From the NCBI GenBank assembly GCA_036522155.1, contig DATDGI010000113.1, positions 1 to 40,066 of the forward strand: a stretch of DNA of 40,066 nucleotides, written 5' to 3'. The notes beneath the pieces are model-generated. The model saw only the letters and a program-made list of their open reading frames with translations. It ran no database searches and was not told where the DNA came from. This document shows positions 31,303 to 39,107 of the stretch, piece by piece (positions within the stretch are counted from its first letter, which is position 1; the number at the start of each line of letters is the position of its first letter). The position numbers were made by a program, and so were the translations under genes. This DNA comes from UBA9676 sp036522155 (GTDB lineage: Bacteria; Actinomycetota; Actinomycetes; Streptosporangiales; Streptosporangiaceae).

Positions 31303-31833
31303 TTACCACACGTCCCCGTCGCGCCAGTCGCAGGTCAGCCCGCTGGACAGGTCCAGCGTCACGGTCACCGGCAGGACGTAGATGCAGCCGTCCTCGTCCG
31401 GGGTACGGATGATGCCCGCTGGCGTGAGCGCCGAGGCCGGCCCGCGCCATAGCTGCCAGCCGCGCGCGGCATAGAACCCGGCCGCCCGGGAGGCGGACGC
31501 GAGCGCGCCCAATTCGTAGCCACCCCGCACCACGCGTTCGGCGATCTCCATGACGGCGGCCCCGTAACCGCGCCCGCGCCGGTCCGCGCGCACGGCCACG
31601 GCCTCGACGTAGCCCGTGCGCAGGGCCCGGCCGTCGGCCAGCAATCGCCGCTGGATCACTGACGCGTGGCCGACCAGATGATCTCCTTCCCAGGCCAGGG
31701 CATGCACCCCGCCCAGGGCATGTTCCCAGTCATGGCTGGTCAGGTCATCGAAAGCCGCCGCCAGCAGGGCCCGCACCGCTTCCAGGGTGGCGGCGTCCAG
31801 GTCGGCGGTATGGGCAGCGCGCACGTCGATCAC
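31303..31833 (-). CDS. Aminoglycoside 2'-N-acetyltransferase, AAC(2')-I family
   Basis: 176 residues from the GTG at 31833, with GGGGAGGATGAGAAG upstream. It is a GNAT-fold acetyltransferase that follows the mycobacterial AAC(2')-Ic (Rv0262c) along its length: HTADLDAATLEAVRALLAAA, DWEHALGGVHALAWEGDHLV, ASVIQRRLLADGRALRTGY, VEAVAVRADRRGRGYG (acetyl-CoA loop), YELGALASASRAAGFYAARG, RTPDEDGCIYVLPV and the C-terminal CDWRDGDVW. AAC(2') enzymes acetylate the 2'-amino group of gentamicin-like drugs. In mycobacteria they are chromosomal and intrinsic, and a cellular role has been suggested. No mobile element is next to it, so it is probably a native gene here too. Confidence 0.92.
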   Translation of the reverse strand: MIDVRAAHTADLDAATLEAVRALLAAAFDDLTSHDWEHALGGVHALAWEGDHLVGHASVIQRRLLADGRALRTGYVEAVAVRADRRGRGYGAAVMEIAERVVRGGYELGALASASRAAGFYAARGWQLWRGPASALTPAGIIRTPDEDGCIYVLPVTVTLDLSSGLTCDWRDGDVW

Positions 31834-31950
31834 CTTCTCATCCTCCCCGACGGCACGCCCGCACGCCCTTGGCCCAGCCGGATGAGGCTGGGATGCTGAT
31901 CGCGGGAACCAGGATGTACCGAGCACGGCGCGTTGCGGAGGGAGACTGAG

Positions 31951-32394
31951 GTGCCTGGGCAGATCCAGACCGGCGACATCCATCATCTCCGGCTGACCGT
32001 CACCGACCTGGCGCGCAGCCGCGAGTTCTACACCAGCCTGCTGGGCTTCGACGTCGCGGTAGAGTCGCCGCCCGACGACGATCCGTCGGCGGCCGAGGTG
32101 TTCAAGATCCTCTTCGGTGGCATCGTCATGATCCGCGGCAACCTGCTGATGGGCCTGCGGCCGATGGCGCCGTCCGGCGATCGCTTCGATCCGGACCGGG
32201 TCGGCCTGGACCACCTCAGCTTCGGCGTTGCCAGCCGCGAGGACCTGGAGGAGGCGGTGCGGCTGTTCGATGCGCACGGGGTGGCCCATGGCACGATCAC
32301 CACCCTGGCCTCGTTCGGCATCGACGTGCTCCCGTTCGAGGATCCGGACGGCGTCCAGCTTGAGCTGACCGCCCCGTCGGCCGGGACGGCGTGA
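31951..32394 (+). CDS. VOC-superfamily (glyoxalase/dioxygenase-like) protein
   Basis: 147 residues from the GTG at 31951 with GGAGGGAG 6 nt upstream. It has both VOC modules: GDIHHLRLTVTDLARSREFYTSLLGFDVA, with the first metal His in HHLRL, then VGLDHLSFGVASREDLEEAVRLFDAHG, with the second His, and FEDPDGVQLELT, with the Glu ligand. All three metal positions seem kept, so it is probably an active enzyme of the glyoxalase or extradiol-dioxygenase type. The substrate is unknown. It is divergent from the AAC(2') gene and convergent with the three-gene hydrolase operon. Confidence 0.87.
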   Translation: MPGQIQTGDIHHLRLTVTDLARSREFYTSLLGFDVAVESPPDDDPSAAEVFKILFGGIVMIRGNLLMGLRPMAPSGDRFDPDRVGLDHLSFGVASREDLEEAVRLFDAHGVAHGTITTLASFGIDVLPFEDPDGVQLELTAPSAGTA

Positions 32395-32434
32395 CCGGAG
32401 ACCACCGTCCCGAGGCGCTCATCAGGCAGGGAGA

Positions 32435-33535
32435 CTAGGGCGCCCCGGCCCAGCGCAGCGTGAACTGCGTCAGCGTGTAGCCGAGGGCGTTGACCGTGGG
32501 CTGGATGAAGTTGTCGCGGATGGTCTGCAGCGCTTCGGTTTCCGCCGCCCTGATCAGCGGGCCGGTGACGAGTGGCGCGTGGCGGGACTTGTAGAACGCG
32601 ATCTGCTGCGCCTGGGAGTAGAGCACCGACTCCGGGAACTGGGGCTTGAGGACGACGCCGCAGCCAAACCCCGGATAGGTCCAGCTGTGCTGGGTGTCGA
32701 TCGGCCTGGACGGCACATTGTCGATGGCCACGTCGTGCGCGGACTGCGGCAACTGCGGCTGCGGCAGGACCATGGTGACCGCCAGCCTGCCTGGCGAGCC
32801 CCCGGCGGGGCGGCTGAGCACCTGCAACTGGTAGTGGGCCGCGGAAGGCTGCCACCAGGCCGGGCCCGGGTTGAGGTCGACCGTGGCGGACGCGTGGGCC
32901 ACGGCGTAGAACGTGCTCGCATACCAGCACGGCCACGGCCCGATGTTCTTGGAGACCTTGTGGGTGAACACGAACGTGAAGTTCGCCTGGCCGAGCGCGG
33001 GCCGGGAGATGCCCTCGATCTTCTGCAGCACCCACGGTCCTAGGTCAACGTTGGTGGTGGTGCCCGCGCTGATCGTCTGCCACGGCCAGGCGAGCTTGAT
33101 GTGCGGGAGATGCACATTGACGCCCACCACGTGCAGGGCGGCGGACAGGGCCATCAGGACCAGCGAGGCGATCACCCGCCGGAAGATGAGGCCCGCCACC
33201 AGCGCCGCCGCCGTCCATTTCAGCCACGGTGAGAGCGGATGGCGGGGACGTCGGCCTGGCGCGGCCCGGGTGGGGCGGTCGGGGGGCCAATCGCGGCCAG
33301 GCTCGTCGGCGGGAGGCCAGTCCTGGCTGGCCCGGTCGCGGGCGGCGTGGCCGGCGCCAGCGTCCCGTCGGCCGCCGCCGCGCCCGGCGGGCGGCTCAGC
33401 GCCATCGCGGGCAGGCGGCGAATCCTCGTGGTCGTAGCCGGCGCCGCGCCGGTAGCCCGCCGTGGCTCGTGACCGCGGCCGGCCTGTCGTGAGCAGGTTC
33501 AGGAGCAGGAGCAAGAGCCGGACCACCGGTCCCAC
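32435..33535 (-). CDS. Bitopic membrane protein of the peptidoglycan-hydrolase operon (third gene)
   Basis: 366 residues; the second GTG (33526) is an equally good start because AGAGGTGGG precedes it. A leucine-rich N-terminal helix (RLLLLLLNLL) is followed by a Pro/Arg/Asp-rich stretch (20-100), then a strong TM region (WLKWTAAALVAGLIF...LVLMALSAALHVVGV, about 104-142). The remaining 225 residues should be outside the cell (LQKIEGISRPALGQANFTFV, SYPGFGCGVV-like segments, IRDNFIQPTVNALGYTLTQF). Parts recall DUF4230 proteins, but I would not assign it. It follows the multi-domain hydrolase gene by 23 bp on the same strand. Function unknown; it probably forms a membrane complex with the other two products. 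Confidence 0.75.
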   Translation of the reverse strand: MGPVVRLLLLLLNLLTTGRPRSRATAGYRRGAGYDHEDSPPARDGAEPPAGRGGGRRDAGAGHAARDRASQDWPPADEPGRDWPPDRPTRAAPGRRPRHPLSPWLKWTAAALVAGLIFRRVIASLVLMALSAALHVVGVNVHLPHIKLAWPWQTISAGTTTNVDLGPWVLQKIEGISRPALGQANFTFVFTHKVSKNIGPWPCWYASTFYAVAHASATVDLNPGPAWWQPSAAHYQLQVLSRPAGGSPGRLAVTMVLPQPQLPQSAHDVAIDNVPSRPIDTQHSWTYPGFGCGVVLKPQFPESVLYSQAQQIAFYKSRHAPLVTGPLIRAAETEALQTIRDNFIQPTVNALGYTLTQFTLRWAGAP

Positions 33536-33558
33536 CTCTTTCTGTGCGTGGCATGCAT

Positions 33559-36500
33559 CTAGACCGTCGCCGGATAGTTCAGGCTCAGGACGATCGGCAC
33601 GGCGCCGAACGGTTTGCGGAACCGGCCGCCGGGCTTATCGGGCGCGTTCGGGTCGGCTATGTTCGGCCAGCGCATACTCGTGTGCAGGTCGGTCAGGCCA
33701 GCGACCGAGTACGGGAACTCCATGGCCGAGGTGTGGTGCGCCTTGAGCAGCCCGCCCCAGCGGAAGGCCGCGAATCCGTTGGCCAGGTCGCGGACTGACA
33801 GCGGGCCCGGAGCGGTCAGGTCGATGCCGTAGACCGTCAGCGCGAGCAGGACTAGGTCCTCGGCGCACTGCGCGAGCGCCTCCGACTTGGTCCGGTAGAT
33901 AGTGCCGTCCGGGTTGACCGAGCCCAGCCTCTCGCCGCGCACGGGTGAATAGCGGGGCTGAGCCTCGCATTGCATCCAGTCGCAGGCGGCCAGCAACTGC
34001 CAGTCGATGCCGGTGTCGCTAACGACGTCCCGGTAGAGCGGCTCCTCGCGGAGGAGGGTCGCCTTGGCCGTGGTCATGAAGGCATGCCGGACCGAGAGCG
34101 GAATGTGATGCCGGAACTGAATAGCCCTGGTGGTTGCGGTCGCCGTCCGGGACCGGCTGGCCGGAACGGGCCGGCCGGTCTGGGATAGGGGGGTGGCCTG
34201 GTTCACCAGCGGAACGCCGGCTGCGGGTGCGCGCCGCGATCCGGTGCTGGCGTGCCGCGGGCCAGGCGACTGCGCGCCGATCGCCGGAGCGCTGACCGGT
34301 GGCGCGATTCCCGGCTGGAGTGACGTTGGCCGGGGATCGGCTGGCTCCGGGCTGATCGCCGGAGCGGGCCTCGTGACGACCGGCTGCGGATCGGCGGGCT
34401 GGGTGGCGGCCGGCTGGGGCGTGGCCGACTGGGTGACCACAGGCCGCGGGTCCGCGGGTGTGGTCAGGGCGGGCTGAGGGGTGGCCGGCGGCCGGGCGAC
34501 CGGTTGGCTGACGACCGGCTGCGTAACCACGGGCTGGGGGGCAACCGGCTGGCTGACCACGGGCTGTGGGCTCGTCGGCTGGGTGACCACGGGCTGCGGG
34601 CTGCTCGGCTGGGTGACGACCGGCTGGGGAGTAACCATTGGCGTTGTGACTTGCGGGGGGCTCACCGGTGGCACGGGACCTGCCGGGGCCGAGCCCTGGC
34701 TGGCCAGGCTGTCCTGACCAGGCCGGGAGGCCGGTGCGACGACGTCGTAGCGGTAGAGGTTGTACCGGCGCATGAGGCTGATGAGCTTGGTGCCGTACTC
34801 GGGGTCGGTGGCGTAGGTGCCCGTCAGCGAGGCGGCGAACGCATTCGGGTCGCGCCGGTCCGCCATGATCTGCCGGTAGTAATCGCTGGTGGCCAGCAGC
34901 TTGCCGTGGTCGTCGATGCTTTCCGCGGCGCTCCGGTACACGCGGAAGGCACTGGTCTGCATGATCGCCTGGCCGTTCTGGTATTCCCAGGACCGCTCCA
35001 GGACGCTGCCCGCCGGGCCCGCTCCCTTGATCCCGAACAGGTTGTGGTCCTGGGTGGCGAGCTGGCTCTGCCCCCAGCCTGACTCCACGATCGCCTGCGC
35101 GATGGTGACCGAGGCGGGTACGCCGTACTGGCGCTGGGCGGCCATGGCACCCGGGATGATCTCGTTGATAAACGCCTGCTGGGCCGGGGTCGCAGGAGCC
35201 GGCAGAGTAGCGGCCGGCTGGTGGTGGGTGCGGCGCGCCACGGTCGGTCGTACGGCGCCGAGGGTGAGCCGGAGCGGGGAGATCGGGAGCCCGGGGATCT
35301 GCGCGGTGCCCAGGTCCGCCGCGGGCTGGCCGGCGACCGGCCCGGTCAGGTCCGTGCCCGGCGTCACCGGATCGGCGAGGCCCGGCAGGGTTGCGCCCGG
35401 GCGTGACGCGCCCGGGATCGCGGGGCGGTCGGTGCTCCGGCCGGACCGGTGATGCCCCGCGGCCGGGGGAGCAGCCACGGCCGCTGCCGGGAGACCGCCC
35501 GTGGTGCAACCGGCGGTGCGCCGGGTCCGGTGGCGCGCCGGACGCTTGTTCCGGGCCGGGCGCTGCTCGGCGGCCAGAGGCCCGGGGATGACCACGCCAT
35601 TGGCGGGCGCTTCGAGTTCCGCGGTGGCGCTGGCCGGAATTGGATCGCCGCTGACCGCGGGCGGGGCACCGGCGACCGAACTCGCCGGGCCAGCCTCGGT
35701 CACTGGCGGGTCCGCGGCCGGCGCCTCCCGCGCGGCGGTCGCGGGGCCACCCGCGGCCGGAGCGGCGGCCCCCGCCGTCGCCGCTCCGGCCACAGCTCCC
35801 GCCCCACCAACTGCTCCCGCCCCACCAACTGCTCCCGGCGGATTGGTGCTGACCGCCGGAGTGGGTTCCACGCTGGGGCGTGCCCGCGGCTCATCGGCCC
35901 GGGCCCGCTGGTGGGGCACCAGCCCGGCGGCCGGGTGAACATCGCCGTTGTTGACGAACCCGGTAGCTCCGTGCGCGCCCAGCGGATCGTGGTACTGGTG
36001 CGCGTTGACCGAGAAGTTGGGCAGCGAGTCGCCGCCGATCGTGTACATCACGCCGCCGGCGTATTTGGTGACCACCTCCATGTGGCCGGCGAACAGGACC
36101 CAGTCACCAGGCAGCGGCCGGTAGCCGTCGCCGAGCGGATGCCAGCGGTGTTGTGCCTTCGCGTCCTGCAGGACCGACGTGATGCCCGGGGATGCCGAAT
36201 TGGGTTCCACCCGCGCATCGACCCATTTGTGCAGCGGCCACGGGTACGAGGTCCCGCCGGTCACCCAGCTGTGCTGGCCGACTGCCTGGGCGGCCAGTTC
36301 CAGCGTCAGGCTGGCGAAGGCCGCACACGACTGGCCATGGTCAACGCCATTGACACTGTCGTGCCGCCAGATGATGGCCTCCATCTGGGCTGGGGTCTTG
36401 CCCTGGGCCATTCGCAGGTAGTAGCTGGCGAAATTGACGATGGCCGACCGCAGTGTGCTGTCATCCGCGGCGGTGGGCTTGGCCGCCCGGGCCAGGGCCA

Positions 36501-36651
36501 GCAGGTGAACCGGCAGGCTCGCTGGTGAGGTGAGGTCGGCGGGCGTCTCCGGGGTGAAGGTGAAGCCGGTCACCGCCCCGCTCGCACCGAGGCTGACCAG
36601 TGCAGTCAGCTGCTGCCACACGGGCTTGCCGACGGAGTGCACCGAGTTCAC
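33559..36651 (-). CDS. 1030-residue multi-domain peptidoglycan hydrolase
   Basis: Three putative wall-cutting domains are joined by Pro-rich linkers. Residues about 60-235 look like a CHAP/NlpC-type amidase or peptidase, with C109 in DHGQSCAAFASL and H190 in WVLFAGHMEVV. A first Pro/Ala linker spans 240-480. Residues about 485-637 are an N-acetylglucosaminidase domain of the FlgJ/LytG type (IPGAMAAQRQYGVPASVTIA, catalytic E523 in IVESGWGQS, HNLFGIKG, YRSAAESIDDHGKLL). A second linker carries PQPVVTQP repeats. Residues about 845-1030 (LYRDVVSDTGIDWQLLAACDW) resemble a lysozyme-like domain. There is no signal peptide or TM helix, so export must use another route. The GTG start has only a weak Shine-Dalgarno. 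Confidence 0.8.
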   Translation of the reverse strand: MNSVHSVGKPVWQQLTALVSLGASGAVTGFTFTPETPADLTSPASLPVHLLALARAAKPTAADDSTLRSAIVNFASYYLRMAQGKTPAQMEAIIWRHDSVNGVDHGQSCAAFASLTLELAAQAVGQHSWVTGGTSYPWPLHKWVDARVEPNSASPGITSVLQDAKAQHRWHPLGDGYRPLPGDWVLFAGHMEVVTKYAGGVMYTIGGDSLPNFSVNAHQYHDPLGAHGATGFVNNGDVHPAAGLVPHQRARADEPRARPSVEPTPAVSTNPPGAVGGAGAVGGAGAVAGAATAGAAAPAAGGPATAAREAPAADPPVTEAGPASSVAGAPPAVSGDPIPASATAELEAPANGVVIPGPLAAEQRPARNKRPARHRTRRTAGCTTGGLPAAAVAAPPAAGHHRSGRSTDRPAIPGASRPGATLPGLADPVTPGTDLTGPVAGQPAADLGTAQIPGLPISPLRLTLGAVRPTVARRTHHQPAATLPAPATPAQQAFINEIIPGAMAAQRQYGVPASVTIAQAIVESGWGQSQLATQDHNLFGIKGAGPAGSVLERSWEYQNGQAIMQTSAFRVYRSAAESIDDHGKLLATSDYYRQIMADRRDPNAFAASLTGTYATDPEYGTKLISLMRRYNLYRYDVVAPASRPGQDSLASQGSAPAGPVPPVSPPQVTTPMVTPQPVVTQPSSPQPVVTQPTSPQPVVSQPVAPQPVVTQPVVSQPVARPPATPQPALTTPADPRPVVTQSATPQPAATQPADPQPVVTRPAPAISPEPADPRPTSLQPGIAPPVSAPAIGAQSPGPRHASTGSRRAPAAGVPLVNQATPLSQTGRPVPASRSRTATATTRAIQFRHHIPLSVRHAFMTTAKATLLREEPLYRDVVSDTGIDWQLLAACDWMQCEAQPRYSPVRGERLGSVNPDGTIYRTKSEALAQCAEDLVLLALTVYGIDLTAPGPLSVRDLANGFAAFRWGGLLKAHHTSAMEFPYSVAGLTDLHTSMRWPNIADPNAPDKPGGRFRKPFGAVPIVLSLNYPATV
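34374..34640 (-). repeat. Degenerate coding repeat (about 10-residue Pro-rich units, PQPVVTQP)
   Basis: The stretch encodes repeated PQPVVTQP/PQPVVSQP units of about ten residues within the second linker of the hydrolase. Several neighbouring copies differ by only a few bases (for example the TGGGTGACCACGGGCTG pieces), so the number of copies may vary between strains. Confidence 0.75.
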
Positions 36652-36710
36652 CTCATTTCTGCCGCCGATGATTGGTGCCCCGGCCCGGCCGGGCTTGCCG
36701 CCGGAACCGG

Positions 36711-37724
36711 TCAGGCCACGCCGCCCTGGTACGCCAGTTGCCGGAGGATCGCCTGGACCCGCGGGTCACCGGGATTGCCCGCGTTCATGAACAGGACCGC
36801 CGCGTCCTGAGCCGCCTGCTGGCTGGCCCCCGTCGCCCACCGCTGGAAGATGTCGGCCACCAGGGCCGCCTGGCCGGCCGCGGTGACCGGCCGGGCACAC
36901 AGGCCGGGGAAGCCCCTGGGTGCCGTGACCGCCGCCGACCCGGTGTAGCGCAGGCAGTTCGCGGCGCTGCTTTCCAGTCCGGGCTGGATGACCAGGCCGC
37001 CGTTGGCGCCGGTCACCGTCGCTCCGCCGACGATGTTGTCGATGGCCCGGGCCGCGACGGCCAGGCTGTCCAGCGGGTTGGCCGGGTCATACGGGTGGTG
37101 CAGGTTCAGCGACCAGGCAATCTCCCCGCCCTGGGCCGGGGTGATGGGTTCCAGGCCCTCTCGGCCGGTCTTGGCGCTGGCGAAATCGGGGTTGTTGCGG
37201 CTGGTGAGCAGGGCGAACACCCACAGGATCTGGCGGGTCGCCTTGGCGCAGGCGAAGTCGACCTGGCCCGGCTCGGACTTCACGTCCGGGTTCTGGCAAG
37301 CGGTGTCCGCCTGCGCCTGGACGGTGGCCACCCCCGGGGGCCAGGAAGCGCCCGGCCCGGGCCACATCAGCACCACCGCCGCGGCCACGATGGCCGCGCC
37401 GATCGCGGTGGCGAGCAGCGCCTTGCCGCTCCACCGCAGCCGCCGCCGGTAGGCGCTGGGCCGGCCACGGCTGACGAACTCCTCCGTCCGCGCCCCGGAC
37501 GGCGCCACTTCCCAGTCGTCAGCGCCGTCGGCGGCTCCGGCATAGACCGGCTCGGCGGGCAGCGCCCACCCGACCGGTTCCGCCTCCACCTCAGCGGCGG
37601 ACTGGGCGAGCTGCTCCAGCGAGCGGCGCGCGTCGGCGAGTTCGCGTTCGAGTTCCGCGGCCTTGACGTTCAGGTCAGCCAGCCGCTGCCGCTTGATCTC
37701 GAAACTGTCCGTTTGCGATCTCAT
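36711..37724 (-). CDS. Coiled-coil bitopic membrane protein (first gene of the hydrolase operon)
   Basis: 337 residues from the ATG at 37724, with a strong GGAGGTG 7 nt upstream; the open frame beyond it is not protein-like. Residues 8-55 form a heptad-like coiled coil (KRQRLADLNVKAAELERELA, then DARRSLEQLAQSAAEVEAE). An acidic linker leads to one TM helix (about 112-133, LLATAIGAAIVAAAVVLMW). The outside domain has four Cys that could pair and segments like FACAKATRQILWVFALLTSR and VVFMNAG-like AVLFMNAGNPGDPRVQAIL. I do not recognise the family. It starts the operon; the hydrolase gene follows after 59 bp. A coiled-coil anchor plus outside domain suggests a scaffold for the hydrolase. Confidence 0.75.
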   Translation of the reverse strand: MRSQTDSFEIKRQRLADLNVKAAELERELADARRSLEQLAQSAAEVEAEPVGWALPAEPVYAGAADGADDWEVAPSGARTEEFVSRGRPSAYRRRLRWSGKALLATAIGAAIVAAAVVLMWPGPGASWPPGVATVQAQADTACQNPDVKSEPGQVDFACAKATRQILWVFALLTSRNNPDFASAKTGREGLEPITPAQGGEIAWSLNLHHPYDPANPLDSLAVAARAIDNIVGGATVTGANGGLVIQPGLESSAANCLRYTGSAAVTAPRGFPGLCARPVTAAGQAALVADIFQRWATGASQQAAQDAAVLFMNAGNPGDPRVQAILRQLAYQGGVA

Positions 37725-37886
37725 CGGGGTCACCTCCACCTCGCCGCACTGCACGTCGCCTGGCCCGCGGCCGGGCTGGTGAAGCTGGCCGCGGATCTGC
37801 CGATCGGGCTTGCATCTGCGGGCAAGTGGTGTGACCGTGGACAGGCGGTACCAGCGACCAGGGGCATGCCCCCTATTCAAACACAC

Positions 37887-37922
37887 GTTCGAGTGCGACG
37901 GAAAGTGTCACGGCACTCGAAC
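37887..37922. promoter_or_regulatory. Inverted repeat GTTCGAGTGC / GCACTCGAAC
   Basis: Two perfect 10-nt arms (37887-37896 and 37913-37922) flank a 16-nt spacer. It lies 163 bp upstream of the first hydrolase-operon gene. It could be a two-site operator or an RNA hairpin. Confidence 0.5.
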
Positions 37923-38073
37923 ATGAATTCCAACGATGTAACTTGGCCTGCCGTTAGCTGAGCTCAGACGAGCGCCATCCCGGCCCGCTACGGCGGTGTC
38001 CGGCCCGGTTCTGCCATGTCCTCCCAGGTTTGGGTCAGTACCTAACGGTAGTGACGGCCACCGACAGAAGGCC

Positions 38074-38088
38074 GGGCCGCTACGGCCC
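38074..38088 (-). terminator. Hairpin after the SGNH hydrolase gene
   Basis: GGGCCG (38074-38079), a 3-nt loop and CGGCCC (38083-38088) form a compact stem 3 nt past the stop codon of the minus-strand SGNH gene. Confidence 0.5.
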
Positions 38089-38091
38089 CGT

Positions 38092-38985
38092 TCAGGCCGT
38101 GTCGGCGGCCAGGAAGGCGTGCGCAATCACCTGGTAGCCGGCCTGGTTGGCGTGCACGTTCGGCCCGCGCGGTGGCGGCGCGCACTCCCAGGTCCAGCGG
38201 CAGATGTCAGCCACGTTGCGGGGCAGCATGCCGAACCCGGGCACGGCCGCCTGGTGGCTGAAATCGCCGGTCTGGAACGCCCCGAACACGTTCGCGACCC
38301 GCACCCCGAACTGCTGGTACACCCGTCCGAGCAGGTTGTTGTAGCCCGCCGCGGCGGGCTCGATCAGCCGGGCGATGGCCTCGCCGACCAGGCCGTTGCG
38401 CCACTCGGCGAGCGTCGGCAGGTAGTAGTTCATGGCGATGATCCGGGTGTGCGGCGCCGCCGAGCGCAGCCGGGCCAGGATCGTCACCAGGTTCGTGGTC
38501 GCCTCCGGGATGGACTTCCCGACGCAGTCCGCCAGCTTGCTGACCGAGGGCTGGGTGATGCAGGAGTCCGGGTCGTTGGCCCCGATGTCCAGCGTGATCA
38601 GCGACACCCGGCGATGGGCCCGCAGGAAGCGCATGGCCGCGGTCAGCTGCGACCCTCCGGCGTAGCGGCAGATCCCGCCTTTGATCATGGTGGCGGTGGT
38701 TTCCCCCATGCAGCCCAGCTTGACCAGGCGCAGGCCCGGCTGGCGGGCCCGGAGCAGCGCATACAGCTGGTCCGGGTAGCCGTCCGGGGTCGACACGCTC
38801 ACCCCCGCCGCGTCCGGCTGGACACCCTGCGACAGCGAATCTCCCAGCGCCAGGTAGTAGCTGACCGGCGGCGCGCGGTGGGCCGCGGCCCGGTGCGCAT
38901 GGGTGGCCGGGCCCGAGCAGCCGCCGATCACAGCGGCCAGGGCACAGGCGCTGATCAGGCTGAGCGCGGGGAGCAGGCGGCGCAT
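38092..38985 (-). CDS. SGNH/GDSL-family esterase lipoprotein
   Basis: 297 residues. The N-terminus is a lipoprotein signal (LISACALAAVIGGC, lipidated C23), so the enzyme is anchored outside the membrane. Catalytic blocks are present: block I LALGDSLSQG with nucleophile S50, a Gly-containing block near LGCMGETTATMI, block III LDIGANDPDSC with the oxyanion Asn, and block V NVHANQAGYQVIA with the His. Pairs of Cys suggest disulfides. SGNH hydrolases cut ester bonds in lipids or sugars, and related secreted forms act as lipases or deacetylases. The substrate is not shown. It sits upstream of, and in the same direction as, the hydrolase operon, but 367 bp separates them. Confidence 0.9.
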   Translation of the reverse strand: MRRLLPALSLISACALAAVIGGCSGPATHAHRAAAHRAPPVSYYLALGDSLSQGVQPDAAGVSVSTPDGYPDQLYALLRARQPGLRLVKLGCMGETTATMIKGGICRYAGGSQLTAAMRFLRAHRRVSLITLDIGANDPDSCITQPSVSKLADCVGKSIPEATTNLVTILARLRSAAPHTRIIAMNYYLPTLAEWRNGLVGEAIARLIEPAAAGYNNLLGRVYQQFGVRVANVFGAFQTGDFSHQAAVPGFGMLPRNVADICRWTWECAPPPRGPNVHANQAGYQVIAHAFLAADTA

Positions 38986-39107
38986 CGCTTTCCGGTCGGG
39001 TCGGGGCTCCTCATTGTATGGTCGCCACCGCGGCCGGTAACCGGCCCGCGGGCCCGCCCGAAGAACTCTGGCCCGAGGTCGTCCGCCAGATCCGCGGGCT
39101 CGCGGAA

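Larger units (their letters stand above)
37725..38091. other. Intergenic region holding the promoter area of the hydrolase operon
   Basis: No gene is supported here. It contains the perfect palindrome GGGGCATGCCCC (37861-37872), a 10-bp-arm inverted repeat (37887-37922), the palindrome CTGAGCTCAG (37957-37966 region) and TACC-TAAC-GGTA near 38039. The middle part is AT-richer than its surroundings. No standard -35/-10 pair is convincing on the minus strand. Confidence 0.5.

Noticed and set aside
35449..36528. 359-codon plus-strand frame over the multi-domain hydrolase
   Set aside because: Antisense to the CHAP-like domain and first linker; no recognisable domain.
37887..37922. LexA (SOS) box
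   Set aside because: The actinobacterial box is TCGAAC-N4-GTTCGA; here the half-sites face the other way and are 16 nt apart.
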